The notes under the pieces are model-generated. The model was not told where the DNA came from. It made no database searches and saw nothing but the letters and a program-made list of their open reading frames with translations. A stretch of 64,000 nt of DNA, from contig WNNJ02001495.1 in assembly GCA_012934845.2 (NCBI GenBank), positions 1 to 64,000 on the forward strand, written 5' to 3'. This stretch comes from Pomphorhynchus laevis. Its lineage: Eukaryota > Acanthocephala > Palaeacanthocephala > Echinorhynchida > Pomphorhynchidae. The position numbers and the translations under genes were made by a program. Below are positions 55,100 through 64,000 of this stretch, piece after piece; the first letter of the stretch is position 1; every line of letters begins with the position of its first letter.

Positions 55100-57214
55100 T
55101 AAAGAATTAAAATAAATATGTAACGATAATATTAGGAATATTATAGAAAGTGAATTCAATTGCAAAAGTCTTAATTTTGATAAAATTAAAGAACATATGT
55201 GTCCCACAATCTAGAATTAATTGAAAATTGTAAATTAAAGCAAACGCTATCAAAAGGGTATAAATATAGATTAAATAATAACAACGACAAAAATAAAATT
55301 TACAATTCGTTATATAATGACCTGAATGCTTACTATGAGAAGCTGATTAATAGTAAAAGCTTAAATACATCAAAGATAAACATTTGAAAAACTTATATAT
55401 AAGATAATTAAAAATAAAATGAAAATAACAAACAATTATAAAAGGAAAGATAAAATTAATAAAGATATGTAAACTTAATAAAGATATGTATAAAGAACTA
55501 ACTAAATTAAAGGATAACTATATAATAGCAACTATTGATAAAGCTAGTAATAACTTTGTCTTCATATGCAAAAAGCTTTATTATGATATACTAATGAAAG
55601 AGGTTAATTCTAATGATTTAAATGTAAATCCAGCATATGAACGTAGTGAGTTGAGTTTAGAAACAATTATTACAAGTCACTGTTCTATAATGGATAAAAA
55701 GGGTATAAAGGTTGAATTAGATAATAAAACTATACCTATATTATATTGGAATCCAAAATTACATAAAAATCCAATAAAACCTAGGTTCATATGTAGTGCG
55801 TTTAAATGTACATTAAAACCACTTTCTGTCTATATGAATAAAATACTTAAAGTAATTAAAGCACATTTTAAAAAATATTGCAAGGTAATCGAAATTAATA
55901 CTGGTATAAAACACTATTTCAGTATTAATTCTACAAAAGAATTTTTAGAACAGACAAAAGGAATAAATTTTCAAAATATAAATACATACGATTTTAGTAC
56001 GCTTTATACAAATCTAGATTTAGTAGATATTAAAGAAGCGTTAGTAAAATTAATTAATCTTATATTCGGAAAAAGATATACATATATATGTTATAATAAT
56101 TATAACGCCTATCTAACAAAAATTAAACCATCAAATAAATATAAATATATGGATAAAATTGAATTAATAGAATCCTTAAATATTTTGATAAATCAAAATT
56201 ATTTAAAAGTAGGGACATCTATATTTAGACAAGTAAAAGGTGTTTCCAATGGGTGGTAATAGTAGCCCAATTATAGCTGACTTATTTTTAAAGCTTTATA
56301 GAATATGAATTTGTTCATAAGCTGTTTAAAAAATAAATCTAAATTATATAAAGATACGAAATATAGGTTCCGGTATATTGATGATATTTGTATAATATTT
56401 AACTCTAATAATTTTTATTCAATAAGCGAACAAATTTATCAAGGTAGCCTTATTCTTAACAAAACCAATATTAATGATAAAGAAGGTGTATATCTAGATA
56501 TGAACATTAAATTAACATTAACTAAAACTACTATTAATTTATATCGTAAAGATGACATATTTAAATTTACAAGAAACATATTTTTGCATGAGCATTCATG
56601 CATACCATATAATATAAAATATAATACATTAAATAATGAAATTTTAAGAATTGCAACAATATGTAATGATATTGGCTTTCTTCAAAATCATTTAAATAAT
56701 TTAATAGATACATATTTTAAACTAGGTTACTATAAAAATAACATCAAGCAGAAAATAGTAAAATATATAAATCAACACAATAATATAAAGAATAAATTTA
56801 AACTCTTAAGTGGCAAATTTTTATGGATGGATAATAAATAATATACTTTGTATTAGAATAAGATACTAGATAGTTATTTCAGAGGAAATACATCATTAGC
56901 ATGTATTTGGCCCCGCTGCTATGTTGGGTAGAGGAGTTAGGGGCCGAAACCTGATAGCATAGCAGTTCCTCCTGATGACCTCTAATTCTTATTCTGATAC
57001 AACGTCTGTTATTTATTAGTCAATTCATAAAAATGACGTTTATTTTAAATTTTATTTTTTTATTTTTATTTTTTAACTTGATTAAAATTATAGAAAATCT
57101 AAAAACAATTATTAATTTTATTATTTAATTATTAAATTTTGATTTAGCATTATTATGTTTTGTTTATTTTATAATTATATAACAATACGTAGACACACTT
57201 AGCTGATTTGATTA
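55100..57214 (+). mobile_element. Penelope-like element: RT and 3' end
   Basis: Two long frames (55486-56259 and 56305-56841) carry a PLE reverse transcriptase: IIATIDKASNNFVFICKKLY, ILYWNPKLHKNPIKPRFICS, NINTYDFSTLYTNLDLV, FRQVKGVSNGW and YRFRYIDDICIIFNSNNFY (the YIDD catalytic box). An N-terminal part lies at 55199-55387. The frame is broken in a few places, but the RT is far better preserved than the neighbouring LINEs, suggesting a younger insertion. No GIY-YIG endonuclease follows; instead a non-coding 3' end (56842-57214) carries a pseudoknot-like fold and the terminal motif ACGTAGACACACTTAGCTGA. Confidence 0.8.
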
Positions 57215-57286
57215 ATCGATGTTGACAATTAGCCGGCGAGTACTTGCTAATGTTAGCCATGATCATTGAACGACTCCTATTCATAA

Positions 57287-57950
57287 CAATTCAATGTCTG
57301 CTGGAAATGAGGGTAAGGATCTATTTTGATATTCCTTACTGACGGAGTCGTAAGTGTTTTTGTAATATGTGTAGAGGAGGGTCTTATGCTTGGCAGTAGA
57401 GAATAATCAGGATTGTCACTGAGACACTTATTTGTGAATGATTCAGTTTGTTTCTCATTGAGAATATCGCTTGCAGTTCTTTAAGGCGTAAATCTTGAGT
57501 TTTGACGTCACTGCGTACGTGGCTCAGGATACAAAACTGTAGTTAAAGAAGCACTGCTCGAATCCAATTACGAGTTATTATAATGGTGGTAAGAAACCAT
57601 ACTTAGATTATCACTTATTTTAAAGCTAGTAGATCCACAAATTAGATCACCATTTAACGTTTTGTTAGCCAAGCATTTGTTGGTCCCATAAAATGATCTG
57701 GTTTTCTGCTTGGTTATCTTAATCGTATCAAATTTATATTTCTGATCACTACGTGGATCAAAAATAATTTCGATTGAACTATCCTTGGCACTGCTGACCT
57801 TAGTTGATAAGGATAGTAGTACATAAGAGCAGAATCTGCATATATACTCTTTGGATTATCTGGATGATATCCCCACAGTTGTTTATGTATCACATCCATA
57901 TCTACTGGACGCGATCTCATGTCGTTCATCTGTGGAAGTAACGTTTAGTA
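57287..57950 (-). pseudogene. Unidentified decayed coding region
   Basis: Minus-strand frames look like a host protein. MNDMRSRPVDMDVIHKQLWG and YHPDNPKSIYADSALM (57815-57929) are followed, in another frame, by AKDSSIEIIFDPRSDQKYKF and TRSFYGTNKCLANKTLNGDL (57610-57790), then DVKTQDLRLKELQA and SFTNKCLSDNPDYSLLPSIR (57300-57520). Steps between frames may be short introns (a 32-base GTACTA...CAGCAG option and a 61-base option) or frameshifts; at least one junction, near 57475, has no splice explanation. The family was not recognised. Its right end touches PLE-end sequence. Confidence 0.4.
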
Positions 57951-58590
57951 GTTCCTGGACATATTAACAATGGTTACTGTCTAAGTGCTGGCTAACTGCA
58001 CTCCTTTCTACCTTCGTCTTTTTGGCTTAGTCATTTTGATATAAGTTATGCTTTAATAGTTGAAAGAAAATTATTAATAGTCGCCGAGCGGAGCGATCTG
58101 ATTGTAAGTATTAATAACCACGACAAATTTTTAACCACATTATTATATATAATATTCATAAAATCGTTCTAGCATATGCAAAATAACAAAATTAGATTTC
58201 TCACTTTGTTTTTCCTTATTGTTCTGATATAATCAAACCGAAAAGGCTTAATAACAAAATTACAAAATTAGATTGTAAACTAACAAAATTGTAATGTAAA
58301 AAAGTTATATTTGTCACTTTGTATTTCCTTATGGCTCTGGTATAATCAAATCGAATAAGGCTTTATCCATCCATTGTAATCAGATTAAACAATTAGAAGT
58401 TTTTTCTTTCAAAAATAATAAATAATTTTATAGTCAATAAAATTGAAACGACAATTACAATAAATAAAATGTAATAAGTAATCTAATTTACAAAATCAAA
58501 ACTCAGGTTGATATATTTGACATTTTAAATAAGAATAAATTACAAAGTTAAAATAGTATATTAATTCAAATATCGTGTTTCTAACTAAAA
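57951..58590. other. AT-rich spacer
   Basis: No gene seen. A short duplicated stretch around TTGTCACTTTGTATTTCCTTA (58200-58240 and 58310-58360) is the only structure noticed. Confidence 0.5.
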
Positions 58591-58639
58591 ATATTGTTAA
58601 ATCAAGATGATTTCAATATCCTGCTTAAGATAGATGGGT

Positions 58640-61600
58640 TAAAAATTGTCTTGGCTATAAAATACAATTTTCAAGATTTTCAAGATTTTCTGCTAGGTTC
58701 TCTCGAGGACAGAAGAAAAGTACAAATTTTTCAGATTATCAAGATACAATTTTCAAGGTTTTCAAGATTTTATGCTAGCTTCGCTCGTGGGCAGAAAAGT
58801 ACAAATTTTTCAGATTATCATGACTATGACCAAACGCAAGATTACAAAAACTGCCAAGAAGACAAAGACATCTACAAAGACAGCTACGAAGACCAAGACA
58901 TCTACAAAGACAGCTACGAAGACAAAGACATCTACAAAGACAGCTACGAAGACAGCTACGACCGAAATCAACAGTGCTCAACTACAAGTACAGTGCTCGA
59001 CACACGACTGCAGCGTCTGGACCACAATCGCCCGCAACAACAGTAAGTCTATTCAAGACCTCTTATATGGGTTTTGTGCCCATAAACTAATCTGCAACCT
59101 CTCCAATAAGCACATCTCAACCTATAACACGTCCACTCAAACTAACCCCGTCGTTTCCGATGTCATATCTCCAACCACTGATCTTGTCACCATAAAAACT
59201 TCCCATCTCATGTCATCTTCACTCCCCGACACACCGTCCATCCTGTCTCGTTTATCAAAAACCTACATCCATGAATTAAAAACACCTTCACTAACCTCCA
59301 CGATCCTTCAACTCATAAACGTTCCTCACTACCCTCTATATTATCGCGATCCTTTGCCTCTCGCTGTCGAATTTGCACCATTCACATCATCTACGCCCAG
59401 CTCTCATATCGCGATCTCCCACACTCACGTTACTCATCCTCCTTTACGGAAACGCTTTCCTTCTCTCTATCGTTGTGTTATTGTCACTGGTATCACTCGT
59501 TAACCTTTTTATTTCAACAAGCCCGTATCGATCACGATGTTTCCGCCTTCAGATACATACTCTCGTATCTTCTTCCTGCGGATAACCCATACCTTTTTAG
59601 CGACATATCTCCTGTTGCATTCATCCGCCTACACAAATATTCTCAATCTTATCATTATCAGCACCCTCTCCTGAAAATTGTTTTTAAGTATCACTCTCAT
59701 GCGTCCACTGTACCTCTCAACAATTTAAACTAATGTCCTCATCAGCCACTAGCATTTTCCCCAATCGCATCCCATCTTAAATCGCTCAAATCTATTCTGC
59801 TCGCATCAAAAACGCCGTCACGAGACAAACGGCGAAACATCTCTCTCCACCCGAAACATCGACGGAAATTTTCAAGTTGTCCACACCCGCCTTAAAATTC
59901 GATAGCGCTCCAACCCCCTATTTGTCGTATCCGCTAGCCCTATCAGCATCACACATGAGTTCCGCCTAGGCTTCCTCAACACTAGATATATCCTCTATAA
60001 ATCCGATATCATCCTCAACCTAATCACCAAGTAATCCATCGATCTCCTTGTATCGCCGAATCCTAGCACTGCGATTCCGACAACCTCTCCATTCACCGTC
60101 TGCTCTCTGCTGGTTGCTCATTAGTCGAATGCGCTCACCCTCTCAGTTCATTTCCTCCTAAATTCTCTAATCAGAGCGCCATTGTCGCATTGCCCGTCAC
60201 CCCGAGGCTTCTCGCAAAATATCTCCCCCTTTCAGTCCATGCTCGTTTGAATTGCTCACTTGTCGTTCTTCTATTCCGATCACTCTAGATCTCGCTATTG
60301 AATACCGTCCTGGTTCATCTGCTCCTACCTCCTATTATTTACCTTACTCGCTGACCTCCTATCCAAATATTCTTTGTTCTCCATCCCTTCACTCGTTCTT
60401 GACGATTTCAACATCTGCCTCGACCGCCACTCTTTAACATATTATATCCGGTTCATCACATTCTATCTTACCACACTACAAACTCATATCCACTGCCTCA
60501 CAAATATCCTTGAATGAGAACTTGACATCATCGCTGTCCCCGATCGTTTTGCTGACTACACCTCACAGTCCATCTCCGATCCTGGTCTATCCGATCACTT
60601 TCTCATCACCCTTGATTTCCCTTTCAACCACAACCTGCTTAACAGACCTACCATCCTACGTCGCCATTGGAGAAATCTTCATCTTCCCTTATCCCACTCC
60701 TTATTAAAGTCGCCTATCTTCTGCCACAATAACATCTTCCTCTCCTCAATGTCGCCTTTCTTTTTGACTAAACTCACACCCACTCTCAATACTCTCTTGC
60801 TCTTCAAGCTTCACCATCACCGTCGCTTGCATTGTGCACCATGGTTTAACACCCAATGCCTACTCTAAAGCGACGACTCCGTCATGCTTTTCAGGTATAT
60901 CACCGCTCTCTGAGAAGTGATATACGCTCGCTCACTCCGTCTCTCAGGATTCCTATCTTGCTCTTCGCAGGTATCATCTCAACCTACTACGTACCAAATG
61001 CAACTCCTTCTGGAGCATAAAATCATCACTTTATTCAACTTTAAATTCCTCTGGCATACTTTTAACTCAATCATTTCTCGCTCCACTTCGTCTTGCAACA
61101 TCAATCTTCATGATTATTTGTGATTTCTCTAGACAAAGTATCCACGTTGCTCTCTCACACCCCGTCTACATCACATTTCACTCTTCCCAGCATCGCCTTA
61201 TCTTACCAGAACTCTTTTATCTTCTCCTTGTCTAACCTGCCGAAGTCTCATCTGTCATCATGTCCTTGCCCAATAAAACCTCACCTGCCGATCCCCTGCC
61301 TAACCCATACTTAAATTCATATGCTCATCGATATCCTCTTTCCTCACTACTTTGTTTAGCTCGTCCATCCGCAGTCGTATCTTCCCTTCACACTGGAAAT
61401 TCGCAATCGTTCGTCCCCCCTTAAGAAACAATCGCTCGACCCTACAATTCCTTCTAGATATCGGTCCATTTCACTCATCCCTACACTTTCTAAGCTCTTA
61501 GAACGTATCATCTTAATACAGATCAACGTTTATCTCTCTTCATCCAATTTGTACCCTCTTTTCTAATCCGCTTTCCGCTCTAATCACTCCAGAGAAATCG

Positions 61601-61970
61601 CCTGCATGAAAGTTTACAACGACCTACTTATTTTTCATGACAAGGCTCTATATAGTGTTATCAGATCTCTCAACCTCTCCTCCACCTTCGACATTGTCGA
61701 CCATTCCATCCTTCTTTCTAGCATTCGTTATGATTACAGATTTTCTTCCTTTTCTGTAGCATGGTTTGCCTCATATTTATCCGACCGTTCCTTTCGCGTA
61801 TGTTCTAATTCATTATCATTCTCACCCGTCTCTATTTCCCGCGATGTCCCACATAGTTCAGTTTAAAGTTCTCTGCTTTCATCTCTTCTACTTGGCGATC
61901 TCTCTCCAATTGTATAAACAACAATTGTTTAGACATCGGGTAATATTCACAGGAATGAATATTTCAAAGT
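58640..61970 (+). mobile_element. LINE, CR1/L2-like, long but decayed
   Basis: The 5' end has two tandem monomers (about 58669-58748 and 58749-58832, each with AAAGTACAAATTTTTCAGAT). A Lys/Thr-rich first ORF (58772-59503) contains a threefold 30-base repeat encoding TKTSTKTATK and ends in TSTILQLINVPHYPLYYRDP-like sequence. Fragments of an AP endonuclease follow: VLDDFNICLDRHS and GLSDHFLITLDFPF (about 60390-60630) and HCAPWFNTQC (about 60840). RT remnants are SLNLSSTFDIVDHSILLSSI and FSVAWFASYLSDRSFRV (61680-61810). It is C-rich on the coding strand, like the copy at 50.2-51.8 kb, and truncated within the RT. Many breaks. Confidence 0.7.
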
Positions 61971-61974
61971 ACCT

Positions 61975-62560
61975 TGTCTAATCTAAGCTTAGCGTGTACA
62001 AAGAAGATAGTCATAATCGTAAGCAAGTACATTGCAACAAGTGTAAGATCAATAGATCAAAATGATCTATTGATCATTTTGACTGTCGAAAGTTTGAGAG
62101 CACCTCTACAGGGCTAAGCTATTCGTTAACGACTGTAACAGATTGTAGATCTCTAGGAATCGTATACGTTGGAATATGCGGTCTATGCGATGCTCAATAT
62201 GTCGGTGAATATAGTCGAACAATGAATATAAGACTAAACAACAGACGATCAAACTTAAAATATAAACACATATAGAGATATGCGATCGTGAAACAAGTGT
62301 GGAAGTTCACAATACTGAAAATTACATCTTTCAATATGTTATAAAAACGGAAAACTTGGAAAATCCACGTATAAGGAAAGCAATTGAACATCAGTGGGTA
62401 GGTCAGTTAATGACAGATCGATCGCCAGGTATACATGCAGACCATATCTACGATTGAAAAAAAAATTAAAAACTGTATGACATATATTATTTTGTTTGTA
62501 CCTGTATTCTGGATTGAAAAAGCCCAAAGGGCGAAAGTAACACAAGGTTAGTTTCGCTTT
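61975..62560 (+). mobile_element. PLE GIY-YIG endonuclease remnant with 3' stem-loop
   Basis: The plus strand reads CNKCKI (about 62035), DCRSLGIVYVGICGLCDAQY then VGEYSRTMNIRLNNRRSN (about 62140-62250), and ENPRIRKAIEHQWVGQLMTD (62355-62420). This is the GIY-YIG endonuclease that PLEs carry after the RT, with its zinc-finger-like CxxC lead-in. About 50 bases after the end comes a stem-loop AAGCCCAAAGGGCGAAAGT (62520-62540), placed as in PLE 3' regions. The RT that should precede it is missing. It is broken and older than the 55-57 kb PLE. Confidence 0.7.
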
Positions 62561-62689
62561 GAATACCAGCCACATAATCATTCCTTCACCTTTTGTATGA
62601 TAAATAATATAAAATAAGGAACTCTGTAAGAATGCATCTAGTATCAACGAGAATTAATAACAACATTAAAGCGAACATCCCAGGTTTTA

Positions 62690-63760
62690 AAAAGTTTGAT
62701 AGAAAAGGAACAAAATGCTGTCAAGAGGTATAAAACAAACAATTTTGTTAAAAGCAACTACACAAACTTAAAACAAAACACATGTGCAACTAATATAGAT
62801 AAAAATATCCAAGTTAAAAAATATAAATTTTTCAAATTTCTTAATGTCACAATGCTATTAAACAGAAGAAAACTATTTTTATTGTTTATTTTGATAATTT
62901 ATTCCATTCGTAATATAAACAAAATAATTGAATGTTTTATTTATTTCTTATTTATTTCTTATTTATTTTTTAATTAATTTTTATTAATTCATTTTTATTT
63001 ATTTCTATTTATTTTATTATTTAATTTTTATTTTTAACAGAATTTTAAAATCGTAATTCTAATTTTTTTGTTACATGTTTGTGTTCTAACAAGAGGCACG
63101 TATAGTCGTTTGATGTCAGTACATTTTCAATTAAATATATAATTTTTAATATTTTTTCTTTGCTATATTTTAATATTTTTTGTTTGATTGCTGTTTTGTC
63201 CATGAGCAGACAAAACAGCTGCATGGCTATAGTCTTGTATGTTATAATAATATAAAATATAACAACTATATTATTGCTATAATAAATTGTTATCAAGAGG
63301 ATAGCAATCAGCTATCGAATATTTAAAAAGTTATTTAGTAATCTGTTTAATAAAAAATCGTTTAAATTATTAACTCTCAATGATGGATGCTAACCTACTA
63401 TTTTTATTCTATTATAAATTGAATGTTCACTTATTGGTTTCTATTATTTATTAGTGGAGAGAGTGAAATAGAATTTTTTTATTTAAAATATCGAAATAAT
63501 AAATAAAAATAAATAAGAAATAAATAAAATATTCAACTATTTTGTTTATATTACGAATGGAATAAATTATCAAAATAAGCAATAAATGTAGTTTTATTCT
63601 GTTTAATAGCATTTTTATTTTAAATATCGAATTTTTAATAGTCAACTGCTATCATCATCATCAGTATAAAATTGTATTTTATCCTGATGATAGCAGTTGG
63701 CTATTGAAAATTCGATATTTAAAATAAAAAATTTCTATTTCACTCTCCACTTATAAATAA
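62690..63760. repeat. Inverted copies of PLE-end sequences
   Basis: A block at about 62850-62970 (plus; contains ATAATTTATTCCATTCGTAA) recurs inverted at about 63500-63618 with over 90% identity by eye. Stem-loops of the CTGATGATAGC type occur at about 63295-63330 (degraded), 63617-63662 (minus) and 63681-63727 (plus), the last two as a near-perfect inverted pair. At 63191-63218 a hairpin CTGTTTTGTC...GACAAAACAG overlaps the 29-base repeat shared with 15.9 kb. The small hydrophobic frames here (ILIIYSIRNINKI) are probably incidental. Confidence 0.6.
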
Positions 63761-64000
63761 TTTTTATTCTATTATTGTATTAGACAATGTTTTTAAGCAA
63801 GAGACACGTATAGTTGTTTAATGTTTGCACAGTGATATTTCTGATATTACTTAACTTTAATATTATGCTTAATTAAATCAGTTTAAATCAACTGATTTGA
63901 CTTTGTGATAAAATACAACATGCTTTGATAATGCAAAGAATGTAAAAATATCAGTCGTTTATTTGATAATTTAAAATAGTCAGTGAAGGCGATATAAATA

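Noticed and set aside
58775-58981. Cys/Arg-rich minus-strand frame (RSCLCRCLCL repeats)
   Set aside because: It is the reverse of the 30-base repeat in the LINE first ORF.
62696-62977. 93-codon frame as a host membrane protein
   Set aside because: Its hydrophobic part is duplicated in inverted orientation within repeat DNA and follows the PLE 3' end directly.

Overview
This is an AT-rich, gene-poor stretch of an invertebrate-like animal genome. The evidence is GT-AG introns, several only about 45-55 bases long beside others of several kilobases, animal gene families (KDM8/JMJD5, ERCC6L/PICH, an eight-cysteine tetraspanin), and many LINEs, Penelope-like elements (PLEs), foldback elements and simple arrays. 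The phylum cannot be fixed from the sequence alone.

Layout. 0.2-1.8 kb (minus): an unrecognised coiled-coil-rich protein. 3.1-3.2 kb (minus): terminal exon of another unknown gene. 4.8-10.1 kb (plus): three exons carrying the JmjC catalytic core of KDM8/JMJD5; its N-terminal exons were not found. Its introns hold a decayed Merlin-type transposase and a possible antisense first exon. 10.7-36.7 kb (minus): an ERCC6L/PICH-type SNF2 DNA translocase read here as 19 exons. Every splice phase fits, giving one open frame of about 786 residues from an N-terminal TPR to the stop. KDM8 and ERCC6L converge tail to tail with about 0.6 kb between stop codons. The ERCC6L introns hold a 2-kb array of a 14-base unit, a ten-copy 35-base array, LINE fragments, foldback elements, and two exons of an unidentified coiled-coil product that could be an alternative 3' end.

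37.6-42.1 kb: LINE fragments and a degraded PDI-like gene remnant. 42.8-48.5 kb: mostly non-coding AT-rich DNA with one clean foldback element. 48.6-49.5 kb (minus): an intact single-exon tetraspanin with eight cysteines in the large loop (TspanC8 type). 50.2-62.5 kb: a retroelement nest with two partial CR1/L2-like LINE copies of one family (opposite strands), a second LINE, a PLE reverse transcriptase and, separately, a PLE GIY-YIG endonuclease remnant; an unidentified decayed coding region sits at 57.3-57.95 kb. The last 1.5 kb is a set of short inverted PLE-end copies.

Function. The host genes are chromosome-segregation (ERCC6L), nuclear 2-oxoglutarate oxygenase (KDM8) and membrane-trafficking (tetraspanin) types, with no sign that they form a pathway. 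The most notable features are internal exon duplications in ERCC6L (one in frame, one partial), the nested coiled-coil exons whose phase allows an alternative ERCC6L end, the GATA/ATCGAT-rich intronic satellite, and a dispersed PLE 3' end with a pseudoknot-like fold and short CTGATGA...GAAA stem-loops.
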